Origin: Leifsonia sp. Root1293
Lineage (GTDB): Bacteria > Actinomycetota > Actinomycetes > Actinomycetales > Microbacteriaceae
DNA length: 64,000 nt
Reading direction: 5' to 3'
NCBI RefSeq assembly: GCF_001425325.1
Contig: NZ_LMEH01000002.1
Coordinates: forward strand, 463,109-527,108
The translations under genes and the position numbers were made by a program. This document shows positions 1-10,195 of this stretch, in pieces. Within the stretch, counting starts at the first letter, position 1, and the number at the start of each line of letters is the position of its first letter. Under the pieces are notes generated by a model. The model was not told the DNA's origin. It saw only the letters and a list, made by a program, of their open reading frames with translations, and did no database searches.

Positions 1-933
1 TTGCAGGTAGAGCGGCAGGGTGAGCATGGCGCCGAACATGCCGAAGCCGACGAAGACGCCGATGACCGTGGCCATGGAGAAGGTCGACGAGCGGAAGAGC
101 TTGAGCGGGATGAGCGCGTCGTCCTTCATACTCGCCTCGACGAGGATGAAGGCGATGATGCCGAGCACGCCGATCACGTAGCAGGCGATGGCGCCGGGGC
201 TGCTCCATCCCCACACGCGACCCTCCTCGGCGACCAGCAGCAGCGGGACGAGCGCGAGAATCACCGTGGCGGCGCCCCACCAGTCGATGCGCACCGAATA
301 CCGTTCGGTCTTCGGCAGGTGGAGGAAGCGCAGCACGATCGCGAGCGCGATGACTCCGATCGGCACGTTGATGAGGAACACCCAGCGCCAGCCGGCGATG
401 CCGAGGATCTCCTCCGCGCCGGCGAACAGGCCGCCGACGAGCGGGCCGATGAGGCTCGAGATCCCGAACACCGCGAGGAAGTAGCCCTGGTACTTCGCGC
501 GTTCGCGCGGGGCCAGCATGTCGCCCATGATCGCGAGGGGCATCGACATGAGGCCGCCGGCTCCCAGACCCTGCACGGCTCGGAAGAACGCCAGCTCGAT
601 CATCGACGTCGAGAAGGTGGCGAGGATCGAGCCGATGATGAAGATCACGATGGCGATGATGAACAGCGGCCGCCGACCGAAGATGTCGGAGAGCTTTCCG
701 TAGAGCGGGGTCGAGATCGTCGAGGTGATGAGATACGCCGTCGTGACCCACGCCTGCTGGCTGAGCCCGTGCAGGTCGTCGCCGATCGTGCGGATGGCGG
801 TACCCACCACGGTCTGGTCCAGGGCCGAGAGGAACATGCCCGCCATCAGGCCGAAGATCACGAACAGGATCTGCCGATGCGACATGAGCGGGGTGGATGC
901 TGGGGACTCCGCGGTGTTGGTCACAGACCTCAC
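1..933 (-). CDS. MFS drug exporter, EmrB/QacA (DHA2) type, 3' part missing
   Basis: An inner-membrane proton-driven multidrug exporter of the 14-helix DHA2 family is expected. The visible 311 codons cover the N-terminal half. They include the family motif LDQTVVGTAI in the first helix, the loop motif GKLSDIFGRRP between helices 2 and 3, and GLGAGGLMSMP further on. The gene reads leftward and runs off the window, so its end is not visible. I chose GTG at 933; a second GTG at 924 is also possible, and neither has a strong ribosome binding site. It is divergent from the cell-wall gene at 1031. The family is clear, but the substrate cannot be told from sequence. Confidence 0.85.
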   Translation of the reverse strand, partial: MRSVTNTAESPASTPLMSHRQILFVIFGLMAGMFLSALDQTVVGTAIRTIGDDLHGLSQQAWVTTAYLITSTISTPLYGKLSDIFGRRPLFIIAIVIFIIGSILATFSTSMIELAFFRAVQGLGAGGLMSMPLAIMGDMLAPRERAKYQGYFLAVFGISSLIGPLVGGLFAGAEEILGIAGWRWVFLINVPIGVIALAIVLRFLHLPKTERYSVRIDWWGAATVILALVPLLLVAEEGRVWGWSSPGAIACYVIGVLGIIAFILVEASMKDDALIPLKLFRSSTFSMATVIGVFVGFGMFGAMLTLPLYLQ

Positions 934-1018
934 GGTAGACCCGGTCCCTGCGGGGGACAATGGGCATGTCCACGAGCATCGGTTCGGGCGCTCGGAGGGT
1001 CCTCCGAGGTTCGGTTGC

Positions 1019-1024
1019 TACGGT
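1019..1024 (+). promoter_or_regulatory. -10 element, leaderless start of the Amidase_6 lipoprotein
   Basis: TACGGT lies 6 nt before ATG 1031. This spacing would place the transcription start on or next to the start codon. No purine-rich ribosome binding site is needed or clearly present. Confidence 0.5.
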
Positions 1025-1030
1025 CCGAGG

Positions 1031-1717
1031 ATGCCCCGCTCCTCCTCGACGTTCCCGCGCGCCATCGCGGCCATCGCCGTCACAGCGGCATCCGTCGCCA
1101 TCCTCGCCGCATGCTCCGGTCCCGTGGCGATTGCCGAGAAGACCGAGTCCGCCCCGAAGGCGAAGACCTCGGCCGAGATCCCGGCTCCGGTGCAGGAGGC
1201 CTCGAAGGCCGACACGGCCCCGGCCTCCGCTGCTCTCAGTGCTCCCGTGCAGGCGCAGATCGACTACGCGCTGACGTACTGGCAGGACTACAACGAGGCC
1301 GAATTCGGGGTACTCGGCGACAACGACTGCGTGAACTTCGCCAGCCAGACCCTCCTCGCCCGGGGGTGGGTGCAGGACGACGAGTGGTTCCACTCCGACG
1401 ATGTGTATGCGTCGAGCGCCAGCTGGCGCAGCTCCACCTCCTTCCGGGACTGGCTCGAGACCCGCCCCGACCTGGCGACGGCTCTCGACGACAGCCAGCG
1501 CGACCAGGTGAGCGTCGGTGACATCGTGCAGTTCGACTGGGACCAGTCGGGTGACCGCGACCACACCGGCGTGGTGACCCGCGTGACCCATGAGGACGGC
1601 GGAACGCAGGTCTACTTCGCCGGTCACACGCTCGACTCCGACTACCGCAGCGTCGACACCGCGATCACCGAGGACCACCCGGGCGGCGCGGTGTACTACT
1701 GGCACATCGCCTCCTAG
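1031..1717 (+). CDS. Amidase_6-domain lipoprotein
   Basis: A 228-residue exported lipoprotein with a putative amidase domain (Amidase_6 family, papain/NlpC-like fold). The N-terminus has a short basic stretch, a hydrophobic segment and a lipobox ending VAILAAC, so it should be anchored to the outer face of the membrane. The catalytic Cys sits in NDCVNFASQ at about residue 97. The probable His is in DRDHTGVVTRV, and a second His-containing block is YFAGHTLDSDYR. A linker rich in Ala, Glu and Lys separates the anchor from the domain. It resembles the gene at 2850, with the VanY-like gene between them. Peptidoglycan or another cell-wall amide is the likely substrate (inference). Confidence 0.82.
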   Translation: MPRSSSTFPRAIAAIAVTAASVAILAACSGPVAIAEKTESAPKAKTSAEIPAPVQEASKADTAPASAALSAPVQAQIDYALTYWQDYNEAEFGVLGDNDCVNFASQTLLARGWVQDDEWFHSDDVYASSASWRSSTSFRDWLETRPDLATALDDSQRDQVSVGDIVQFDWDQSGDRDHTGVVTRVTHEDGGTQVYFAGHTLDSDYRSVDTAITEDHPGGAVYYWHIAS

Positions 1718-1819
1718 GGCGAGCTACTCGGTCGCGTCGCCCAGCGCGTCTGCGTCTGGCGTCCGGCGTCTGCAACGCGCCGCACCCGGCGGTGGGGCGA
1801 CGAGGCGCGCCTCCCCGGA

Positions 1820-1825
1820 TACATT
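1820..1825 (+). promoter_or_regulatory. -10 element, leaderless start of the VanY-type gene
   Basis: TACATT is 6 nt before ATG 1832. The gene therefore seems to have its own promoter rather than being read only from the lipoprotein gene upstream. Confidence 0.5.
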
Positions 1826-1831
1826 GGAACA

Positions 1832-2692
1832 ATGTCCGGATCCCGAGCCCTGCGTGCGTCCCGTCGAGTGCGGCGCAATCGCACCATCGTCGTCGCGACG
1901 ACGGTCGTGGTGCTCGTGGCCGGCGCCACCGCGGCCGGTGTGATCACGGGCGCGCATGGCGCCGACGGGCCGACCTCCGCCGACCCGTCGCGGTCTGGCT
2001 CGCCGACGGCATCCGCGAGCCAGACACCGACACCGACCCGTCCGGCCCCGGCCCAGACGCCGACTCCGACGGCGGTGCCGAGCTTCGACAAGGCCGCCCG
2101 ATCGATCGACGACCCCGCGAGCATCTGGGTCGTCAGCGACAAGCTGCGCCCACTGAACCCCGTGGACTATGAGCCGGCCGATCTCGTCGACGTGCCCGTC
2201 GCCCACACCTGGGACCCCGTTCTCCGCCAGGAGGCGTCGGATGCCGTCGTCGCGATGTTCCAGACCGCCTCGGACGAGGCCGGCCTCGCCCTCGCCTCCA
2301 ACAGCGCGTATCGCAGCTTCTCGACGCAGCAGAGCGTCTACGACGACGACGTCGCCGCGCTCGGCCAGGAGGGCGCCGACCTCAGCACGGCCCGGCCCGG
2401 GTTCAGCGAGCACCAGACCGGGCTCGCGATCGACATCGGCGCGGAGTCGGGGGACTGCTCGCTGAGCCAGTGCTTCGCCGACACCGCCGAGGGCCAGTGG
2501 CTGGCTGCGAACGCGTACAGGTTCGGCTACCTGCTGCGCTATCCGGCCGACAAGGTGCCTGTCACCGGCTTCGAGTTCGAGCCGTGGCACTACCGCTACA
2601 TCGGCGTCGACCTCGCGACCGAGATGCACCGCAGCGGGGTCACCACGCTCGAGGAGTTCTTCGGCCTTCCGGCCGCTCCCAACTACGGCTGA
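1832..2692 (+). CDS. D-Ala-D-Ala carboxypeptidase, VanY family
   Basis: A 286-residue membrane-anchored zinc peptidase that should trim the terminal D-Ala from peptidoglycan stem peptides. There is one N-terminal membrane segment (about residues 19-40). A Ser/Pro/Thr-rich spacer follows, then the VanY domain (about 120-275). Signature motifs are SAYRSFSTQ, the zinc-site block FSEHQTGLAIDIG and the C-terminal EPWHYRYIG, which carry the His, Asp and Glu/His residues expected for catalysis. Two Cys near residues 210-215 could form a disulfide outside the cell. It lies between two Amidase_6 genes on the same strand, so the trio probably acts on the same wall. Confidence 0.88.
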   Translation: MSGSRALRASRRVRRNRTIVVATTVVVLVAGATAAGVITGAHGADGPTSADPSRSGSPTASASQTPTPTRPAPAQTPTPTAVPSFDKAARSIDDPASIWVVSDKLRPLNPVDYEPADLVDVPVAHTWDPVLRQEASDAVVAMFQTASDEAGLALASNSAYRSFSTQQSVYDDDVAALGQEGADLSTARPGFSEHQTGLAIDIGAESGDCSLSQCFADTAEGQWLAANAYRFGYLLRYPADKVPVTGFEFEPWHYRYIGVDLATEMHRSGVTTLEEFFGLPAAPNYG

Positions 2693-2770
2693 CGTCGCTT
2701 CGGAACGGGGCGCTCGCATCGCGCCGGTGGGCGCACGTTGTCGCCCGAATACATGCGTTCCCATGAAATG

Positions 2771-2800
2771 TTGAGGATTCGTCCAGAACCCTGCCATAAC
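2771..2800 (+). promoter_or_regulatory. possible promoter of the TIG-Amidase_6 gene
   Basis: TTGAGG at 2771-2776 and CATAAC at 2795-2800 are separated by 18 nt. They lie in a locally AT-richer stretch 50 nt before ATG 2850. The fit is moderate and rests on pattern alone. Confidence 0.3.
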
Positions 2801-2849
2801 CGTGTGGTGAGGTTACGGGTCTTCTGCTCGGCTATCCGAAATTCACTCA

Positions 2850-3950
2850 ATGCTCCACCGCTCCACCTGGACCCCCACCCGGCCCACCCTCTTCTCCACC
2901 CTCCGTCTCATCGCTTCTCGTCGTCACCGCCGCGGCCAGCACGCCTCGCACTCGCCCTTCACGGCGGGTACGGCGCTGGTCAGCTGCGGCCTCGCGCTGA
3001 GCGTCACAGCGGGCGCACTGACGCTCGGAGCGACGGCGGGCGCCTCGGCGACCGACGCTCCAGCCCGTGCGGCTGCATCCGGCAGCGCCGTGGCTGACAC
3101 GAAGCGGAAGGCGACGATCACCCCGGTCACCACGCCGACCCCCGTCGATGACGGCAGCCCCGTCATCGACGCGCTGCCCGTGGTCACGTCCGGCCCGGTG
3201 ACCGGCGGCACGACGATCACCCTGTCCGGCGCGAACCTCACCGACGTCGCATCCGTGACCATCGGAGGTCAGGCCGCACCCGTGCTGTCGGCGACGGATG
3301 AGACCGTGACCGTCGCCGCTCCGGCGGCGCCCCGCTACTCGGAGGGAACGGTTCCCATCACCGTGCTGGACGCCGCGGGTACCGCCGTCCCCCTCGACGT
3401 CACGCCGGCGACCACCCTCGCCGACCTCAAGGTGAAGGGTGCGGCCGAGCCCGCCCTCACCTTCAGCTACACGCCCGACGAGCACATCACCGCGCAGACG
3501 AACTACGTGCTCACGTACTGGTCGAACTACAACTCGCAGTACTTCATGTCGATCGACGGGGCGGACTGCGCCAACTTCGCCAGCCAGGGCCTCATCGCTC
3601 GCGGCTGGACCATGGATGCCGACTGGTGGTACGCCGACGACGGGCAGACGAGTTCCTCGTGGATCAGTTCGACGGCGCTCTACGGCTATCTCGGCGCCCA
3701 CCCCGAGCGTGCGACCTACCTCGGTGGCGACCGCACCAACGTGAAGGTCGGCGACATCGCCCAGTTCGACTGGGACGGCTCCGGCGACCTCGACCACACG
3801 ACCACGGTGACCAGAGTCGATCACACCGATGACGGCGTGAAGGTGTACGTGGCCGGGCACACGAAGGACTCCGACTACTGGGACGTCGACGAGGCGCTCG
3901 CCACCGGCGGGGGCACGGTGCAGTTCTGGGGCATCAAGAACCAGGCCTGA
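2850..3950 (+). CDS. secreted TIG plus Amidase_6 protein
   Basis: A 366-residue secreted protein. It has a long basic N-terminus and a hydrophobic signal segment (about residues 38-68, ending in an AxA-type site), a linker, an IPT/TIG immunoglobulin-like domain (about 108-185), then Amidase_6 (about 205-366). The TIG domain shows the block GGTTITLSGANLTDV. The catalytic Cys is in ADCANFASQ and the His in DLDHTTTVTRV; the third block is YVAGHTKDSDYW. It has no lipobox, so unlike its paralogue at 1031 it is released or held by other contacts. The TIG domain probably binds wall sugar or protein (inference). No clear ribosome binding site precedes the ATG. Confidence 0.82.
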   Translation: MLHRSTWTPTRPTLFSTLRLIASRRHRRGQHASHSPFTAGTALVSCGLALSVTAGALTLGATAGASATDAPARAAASGSAVADTKRKATITPVTTPTPVDDGSPVIDALPVVTSGPVTGGTTITLSGANLTDVASVTIGGQAAPVLSATDETVTVAAPAAPRYSEGTVPITVLDAAGTAVPLDVTPATTLADLKVKGAAEPALTFSYTPDEHITAQTNYVLTYWSNYNSQYFMSIDGADCANFASQGLIARGWTMDADWWYADDGQTSSSWISSTALYGYLGAHPERATYLGGDRTNVKVGDIAQFDWDGSGDLDHTTTVTRVDHTDDGVKVYVAGHTKDSDYWDVDEALATGGGTVQFWGIKNQA

Positions 3951-3961
3951 CCTCCTCTGCC

Positions 3962-4110
3962 CCGCTGGTCGAGTAGCCCGCGAGCGCAGCGAGCAGGCGT
4001 ATCGAGACCACGTCCGGCGCCGGGGCGGGCATCGGCGTGATCTCGATACGTGTCGACTGCGTCGGTCACTACTCGATCAGCGGGGACGCGGGCACTACTC
4101 GATCACCGGT
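3962..4110. repeat. dispersed inverted repeat, type A copy 1
   Basis: The left arm starts CGCTGGTCGAGTAG and continues through GAGCGCAGCGAG and TATCGAGACCA. The right arm is close to its reverse complement (TCTCGATACG ... ACTACTCGATCAGCGG). A second partial right arm (ACTACTCGATCACCGG) ends at about 4110. It lies between convergent genes, so a long hairpin could end transcription from both sides. Confidence 0.8.
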
Positions 4111-4116
4111 GTGCTC

Positions 4117-5745
<1,629 letters not shown>

Positions 5746-5752
5746 AGTGCTC

Positions 5753-5758
5753 AGTCTG
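5753..5758 (-). promoter_or_regulatory. -10 element of pgm, leaderless
   Basis: On the minus strand CAGACT is followed by 7 nt and then the pgm start codon at 5745. Confidence 0.45.
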
Positions 5759-5805
5759 GCATCGCACGCGTCGCATTTCGAGGGCGTAGCGGCGCACCTC
5801 GTGGC

Positions 5806-5811
5806 TAGGCT
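5806..5811 (+). promoter_or_regulatory. -10 element of pheA, leaderless
   Basis: TAGGCT is followed by 6 nt and ATG 5818. This favours 5818 over the in-frame ATG at 5812, which would lie inside the promoter spacing. Confidence 0.55.
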
Positions 5812-5817
5812 ATGCCC

Positions 5818-6816
5818 ATGCCAGACGAGCCCTCCGCCGACGCCGCCTCCGAGACCTACAGCTATCTCGGACCGGCCGGCACCTTCACCGAGGCCGCGCT
5901 GGCGCAGGTCGAGGCGGCGGCCGGCAAGACCTGGCGGCCGGTCAACAACGTGGGGGAGGCGTTCGCCGACGTCACCAGCGGCCGCAGCGTCGCAGCCATG
6001 ATCGCCATCGAGAACTCGATCGAGGGCGGGGTCTCGGCCACCCAGGACGCCCTCGCCAACGTCTCGGGCCTGCGCATCATCGGCGAGTACCTCGTTCCGG
6101 TGAACTTCGTGCTGGTCGCCCGCCGCGGCACGACCATCGACATGGTCAGCGTCATCAACGCCCATCCCGTCGCCTACGCCCAGACCCGCGGCTGGCTCGA
6201 GACCGCCCTACCGGCCCACGGGCACATCCCCGCCACGAGCAACGTCGCCGCGGCGTCCGAACTCTTCCTCACGTCGCAGGCGGATGCCGCCATCGCCCCT
6301 CCCGGCATCGTGAACCACTACGACGTCGAGGTGCTCGCCGAGGACATCGGCGACAACCCCAACGCCGTGACCCGGTTCGTGCTCGTCGGCCGTGAGGTCT
6401 CCATTCCGGCGCCGACGGGTGCCGACAAGACGAGCCTCATCGTCGAGCTTCCCGACGATCACCCCGGTGCCCTGCTCGAGATGCTCGAGCAGTTCTCCAC
6501 CCGGGGAGTCAACCTGAGCCTGCTCGAGTCGCGTCCGATCGGCGACGCCCTCGGGCGCTACCGCTTCGTCATCGACGCCGACGGCCACATCCTCGACGAG
6601 CGGGTGGCCGACGCGCTGCTCGGTCTTCGCCGGTTCAGTCCGCAGGTCATCTTCCTGGGCTCCTATCCCCGGGCTGACAAGCAGCAGATCGAGTTCACAT
6701 CACGCTACGAGGACGAGGTGTTCATCGAGGCGCGGGACTGGCTGCGAGGACTGGTGACAGGCGAGCCGCAGACGGCCGAGACCGCATCCGCGACGGATGC
6801 CGCACCGGGAATGTGA
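5818..6816 (+). CDS. pheA: prephenate dehydratase
   Basis: A 332-residue enzyme that converts prephenate to phenylpyruvate, the committed step of phenylalanine synthesis. The catalytic domain (about residues 12-190) starts with SYLGPAGTFTEAAL and includes IAIENSIEGGVSATQD. NAVTRFVLVG carries the conserved Thr-Arg-Phe triad. An ACT domain (about 205-285; LIVELPDDHPGALLEML and NLSLLESRP) should bind phenylalanine as feedback inhibitor. It is a stand-alone dehydratase without the chorismate mutase domain of enterobacteria, as usual in actinobacteria. The downstream gene begins 3 nt after its stop and is probably cotranscribed. Confidence 0.95.
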   Translation: MPDEPSADAASETYSYLGPAGTFTEAALAQVEAAAGKTWRPVNNVGEAFADVTSGRSVAAMIAIENSIEGGVSATQDALANVSGLRIIGEYLVPVNFVLVARRGTTIDMVSVINAHPVAYAQTRGWLETALPAHGHIPATSNVAAASELFLTSQADAAIAPPGIVNHYDVEVLAEDIGDNPNAVTRFVLVGREVSIPAPTGADKTSLIVELPDDHPGALLEMLEQFSTRGVNLSLLESRPIGDALGRYRFVIDADGHILDERVADALLGLRRFSPQVIFLGSYPRADKQQIEFTSRYEDEVFIEARDWLRGLVTGEPQTAETASATDAAPGM

Positions 6817-6819
6817 GCG

Positions 6820-7566
6820 ATGGCCGCTGACGAGGATGTGCACGGCCACGACGGAGACGCCGTGACCGATGAGGGGCTCGACCCGCGCTTCGATCCCCGG
6901 TTCCAGCGCGGGTACAGCGCCCCCGCGTCGGCCGGAGCGCCCGCGCCCACCGAGCAGCGGGCCGAGGAGAAGCGCCGGGCCGGCATCGATCCGCGCTTCG
7001 ATCCCCGGTTCCAGCGTGGCTACGACCCCGAGCGGCACCAGCAGGTGCGACGACCGATCGCGGCGGACGAGGTCGATGATCGCCCGGCATTCTCATCGAC
7101 GGTCAAGGCCGGGATCCCGCGCCCGATCGACGCCCCCGTCTCGCGACCGGCTGCGCGCACTCCGGTGCAGCCGGCGAGGGACGCTCGGCCGGCCGCCGCG
7201 CCGGCCGTTCCCGACCCCGCCGCGGTCGACGACGACGACCCGTCGGTCGTTCCGACCGTCGGCTCGCCGGCATCCGTTGGTCGCAATCCGTACCTCGTGG
7301 CCCTCTGGATCGCCTGCGTGGCGCTCGTCGTGGGAGGCGCCGTGGTCATCGTGCAGGCCGCCGTCAACACCCCCGGTGGCGGGTTCGGTGTCTCGGCCTT
7401 CGGCGACGCCTTCGTCGTTGCGGCGTGGGTCATCGCACCGCCCGCCGTCATGGTGGGGCTACTCGGTCTCGTCGCGCTCACTCTGTCCCGCGCCCTCGGC
7501 TGGTTGGCCGACAACCCAGACCGCGCCGATCCGGATGCCGCGGCCTACGGAATCGACGAGCTGTGA
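6820..7566 (+). CDS. membrane protein with a duplicated DPRFDPRFQRGY motif
   Basis: A 248-residue protein of unknown function. The first 140 residues are charged and Pro/Ala-rich and hold two copies of DPRFDPRFQRGY (about residues 21-32 and 57-68). The DNA of the two copies is almost identical. Two membrane segments follow (about 160-182 and 200-225), and the tail is acidic. The N-terminal region should be cytoplasmic and disordered, so the repeats may be docking sites for a partner (inference). The ATG lies 3 nt after the pheA stop, and the next gene overlaps the end by 4 nt. The three are probably one transcript. Confidence 0.75.
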   Translation: MAADEDVHGHDGDAVTDEGLDPRFDPRFQRGYSAPASAGAPAPTEQRAEEKRRAGIDPRFDPRFQRGYDPERHQQVRRPIAADEVDDRPAFSSTVKAGIPRPIDAPVSRPAARTPVQPARDARPAAAPAVPDPAAVDDDDPSVVPTVGSPASVGRNPYLVALWIACVALVVGGAVVIVQAAVNTPGGGFGVSAFGDAFVVAAWVIAPPAVMVGLLGLVALTLSRALGWLADNPDRADPDAAAYGIDEL

Positions 7567-7808
7567 ACCGCTGGCTCGCAGCCCTCTGGGCCGGTCTGCT
7601 GATCGGCGTCGTCGGCTGCGCCGTCGGAGCGGCCGGCCTGTCGGCCATGATGCCGGGGCAGCGCCGACAGGAGGACTACGCGGGCGTGGACTGGGCGGTG
7701 ATCAGCATTCAGCAGGCGCTGGTGCTGCCGGCATCCGCAGTGCTGCTGTTCGCGAGCGGGCTGGCTCTGCTGGCCTACGCGGCTGTGCGCTCCTCCTCAG
7801 CTCGCTGA
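7563..7808 (+). CDS. small two-helix membrane protein
   Basis: An 81-residue protein with two hydrophobic segments (about residues 5-28 and 52-75) joined by a polar loop containing MMPGQRRQEDYAGVDW. GTG 7563 overlaps the stop of the preceding gene as GTGA, a sign of translational coupling. It could form a unit with the DPRF-motif membrane protein upstream. No family recognised; the short length and start codon position are the main doubts. Confidence 0.65.
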   Translation: MNRWLAALWAGLLIGVVGCAVGAAGLSAMMPGQRRQEDYAGVDWAVISIQQALVLPASAVLLFASGLALLAYAAVRSSSAR

Positions 7809-7826
7809 GGGCCGAGCGGAGCGACC
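7797..7826. repeat. dispersed repeat type B, single arm
   Basis: The core is CGCTGAGGGCCGAGCGGAGC followed by GACC. It begins within the last codons of the 81-residue gene and ends just before the lipid kinase stop. It matches the copies near 36300, 46500 and 55150. Confidence 0.7.
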
Positions 7827-7830
7827 GGCG

Positions 7831-8823
7831 CTACACCAGCGGGGGCACCATCACGATGAGGGCGTCGTCCTCGACCCAGGCCGTCATCGAGCTGATCACC
7901 GCGACCTCGTCTCCGTCGAGCTCGAACACCCGCGGCTCCTCGAGCTGCATGGAGATGCGCGGGCCGCGCATGGTGGTCATCGTGGCAGGAGCAGCCGCAT
8001 CCGTGAGCTTGATGATGCGCCTGCCGAAGGCGAACGGACGCATCACGCGGTTCTCCCATGCGACCCTGCGCCACACGTCGAGCCAGCCGAACAGGGTGCG
8101 CGGTTGCATCATCGCGATATCGAGGATGCCATCGTCGATGCGCGCGTCGGGGAAGAGCAGGATGTTGCCGGGAAGCATGCCGCAGTTCCCGATGAGCACG
8201 GTGCTGATGTGAGCGTGATGGCGGTGCTCCTCGTCACCCATCGCATACCGCAGCCTGAAGCGCTTCGCCTTCGGCAGGGCACGCATGCCGGAGTCGACGT
8301 AGGCCAGCCAGCCCACCTTCTTCTTCAGCTGCGGATTGGCCGTCGCGATCATGTCGGCATCGAGGCCGAGTCCGGCCATCACGACGAAGGCATGGTCGCT
8401 GGATGCTCCGTCGACGGTGACGACCGAGGCTATCCCGACGTCCATCGGCCGTTCGGTGCCCTCGAAGGCGAGCCGCACCGAGAACTCGAGGTCGCCGAGC
8501 GGCAGGTCGAGGTTGCGGGCGAGGAGGTTGCCCGTTCCCGATGGAACGAGGGTGAGCGGCACGCCGCTTCCTCTGAGGGCGGCGGCGACGGCGCGCACGG
8601 TTCCGTCTCCACCGGCGACGAGCACCGTGGTCACCCCCGCCGCTATCGCCTGGGCGGCGACGCCGCTGCCCGGGTCCTCGATGGAGGTCTCCAACCACAG
8701 CGGGTCGGCCCAGCCGTGCCAGTCCGAGTGCCGTGCGACGACAGCTCGGAGAGCCGCCCGATCCACCTTAATCGGGTTGAGGATCACTGCCGCCCGAGGG
8801 GCCCTGGGCGCGGCTGCTGACAT
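7831..8823 (-). CDS. diacylglycerol/lipid kinase family protein
   Basis: A 330-residue ATP-dependent lipid kinase of the DAGK_cat/YegS family. It probably phosphorylates diacylglycerol or a related membrane lipid at the cytoplasmic face. The nucleotide-binding motif [14 protein letters not shown] (about residue 75) and the substrate loop [15 protein letters not shown] (about 100) are intact. The C-terminal beta-sandwich region includes [23 protein letters not shown] -10 sits 7 nt before ATG 8823, so the message looks leaderless. It is divergent from serS. Diacylglycerol is a guess; sphingosine- and polyprenol-type substrates occur in the superfamily. Confidence 0.85.
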   Translation of the reverse strand: MSAAAPRAPRAAVILNPIKVDRAALRAVVARHSDWHGWADPLWLETSIEDPGSGVAAQAIAAGVTTVLVAGGDGTVRAVAAALRGSGVPLTLVPSGTGNLLARNLDLPLGDLEFSVRLAFEGTERPMDVGIASVVTVDGASSDHAFVVMAGLGLDADMIATANPQLKKKVGWLAYVDSGMRALPKAKRFRLRYAMGDEEHRHHAHISTVLIGNCGMLPGNILLFPDARIDDGILDIAMMQPRTLFGWLDVWRRVAWENRVMRPFAFGRRIIKLTDAAAPATMTTMRGPRISMQLEEPRVFELDGDEVAVISSMTAWVEDDALIVMVPPLV

Positions 8824-8830
8824 GGGTCCC

Positions 8831-8836
8831 ACCGTA
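8831..8836 (-). promoter_or_regulatory. -10 element of the lipid kinase gene
   Basis: Minus-strand TACGGT is 7 nt upstream of ATG 8823. Confidence 0.45.
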
Positions 8837-8910
8837 TTGCATGGGTCTGCGGGTCGGTCCGTCGTTCCGGGGCTGCACGGCCGGGCGAGGGGCGGCGCTG
8901 GGCGCGATTG

Positions 8911-8916
8911 TAGACT
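8911..8916 (+). promoter_or_regulatory. -10 element of serS, leaderless
   Basis: TAGACT is followed by 7 nt and the GTG start at 8924. Confidence 0.55.
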
Positions 8917-8923
8917 GACGACC

Positions 8924-10195
8924 GTGATCGATCCCGTACTCCTCCGCGACAACCCTGCCGTCATCAAGGCCTCGCAGGAGGCCCGCGGCGACTCCCCGGC
9001 CCTCGTCGATGCCGCCCTCGAAGCCGACGGCATCCGTCGCGCGGCCATCTCGGAGTTCGAGCGGCTGCGCGCCGAGCAGAACGCCTTCGGCAAGCGCGTC
9101 GCCCAGGCGGCTCCCGAGGAGAAGAAGGCGCTTGTCGCCGAGGTGCAGCAGCTCGCCGCGCAGGTCAAGGAGGCGAACCAGACGGCGACGGATGCCGCCG
9201 CCCGCTTCGACGAGATCGTTCGGGGCATCGGCAACGTCATCATCGACGGCGTTCCTGCCGGCGGTGAGGACGACTTCGTCACCCTGCGCGAGGTCGGCGG
9301 GATCCCCACGTTCGACTTCCCGGCGCGCGACCACCTCGAGATCGGCGAGATCCTCGACGCCATCGACATGGGCCGCGGGGCCAAGGTGAGCGGCGCCCGT
9401 TTCTACTACCTCAAGGGCATCGGGGCCAGACTCGAGATCGCGCTGATGAACATGGCGCTCGATCGTGCCATGGCCGCGGGATTCGTTCCGCTCATCACGC
9501 CGACACTGGTCAAGCCCGAGATCATGCAGGGCACCGGATTCCTCGGCGCCCACTCCGACGAGGTCTACTACCTCCCCAAGGAGGACCTCTACCTCACGGG
9601 AACGAGCGAGGTCGCGCTCGCCGGGTACCACTCCGACGAGATCATCGACGTGGAGAAGGGCCCGCTCCGCTACGCCGGCTGGAGCACCTGCTACCGCAGC
9701 GAGGCCGGCAGCCACGGGAAGGACACCCGCGGCATCATCCGCGTGCACCAGTTCAACAAGCTGGAGATGTTCTGCTACATCACGCCGGACGAGGCCGAGA
9801 CCGAGCACGCCCGTCTGCTGGCGCTGCAGGAGGAGATGCTGCAGTCGCTGGGGCTCAGCTACCGCGTCATCGACACCGCGGCCGGCGACCTGGGGTCGAG
9901 CGCCGCCCGCAAGTTCGATGTCGAGGCCTGGGTCCCGACCCAGAACGCCTACCGCGAGCTCACCTCCACGAGCAACTGCACCACCTTCCAGGCTCGCCGC
10001 CTCGACACCCGCTACAGGACCGAGAGCGGCAAGACGGCTCCCGTCGCCACGCTCAACGGCACGCTCGCCACCACACGGTGGATCGTCGCCATCCTCGAGA
10101 CCCACCAGCTGCCCGACGGCTCGGTGCGGGTGCCGGAGGCGTTGCGGCCCTACCTCGGCGGCCTCGAGGTCCTCGAGCCGGCTGCGCGCCGATGA
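8924..10195 (+). CDS. serS: seryl-tRNA synthetase
   Basis: A 423-residue class II synthetase that charges all tRNA-Ser species. The N-terminal coiled-coil arm (about residues 28-105) contacts the long variable arm of tRNA-Ser. The catalytic core has motif 1 around [13 protein letters not shown], the serine-site region [13 protein letters not shown], motif 2 around [15 protein letters not shown] and [10 protein letters not shown], and motif 3 near [19 protein letters not shown] 8924 sits 7 nt behind a TAGACT -10. The stop overlaps the next start as ATGA. Two tRNA-Ser genes lie within 4 kb downstream. Confidence 0.96.
   Translation: MIDPVLLRDNPAVIKASQEARGDSPALVDAALEADGIRRAAISEFERLRAEQNAFGKRVAQAAPEEKKALVAEVQQLAAQVKEANQTATDAAARFDEIVRGIGNVIIDGVPAGGEDDFVTLREVGGIPTFDFPARDHLEIGEILDAIDMGRGAKVSGARFYYLKGIGARLEIALMNMALDRAMAAGFVPLITPTLVKPEIMQGTGFLGAHSDEVYYLPKEDLYLTGTSEVALAGYHSDEIIDVEKGPLRYAGWSTCYRSEAGSHGKDTRGIIRVHQFNKLEMFCYITPDEAETEHARLLALQEEMLQSLGLSYRVIDTAAGDLGSSAARKFDVEAWVPTQNAYRELTSTSNCTTFQARRLDTRYRTESGKTAPVATLNGTLATTRWIVAILETHQLPDGSVRVPEALRPYLGGLEVLEPAARR

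Noticed and set aside
1-1521. 506-codon open frame on the plus strand
   Set aside because: It is antisense to the EmrB/QacA exporter and runs into the Amidase_6 gene in another frame. The product is an Asp/Arg/Glu/His-rich shadow with no domain.
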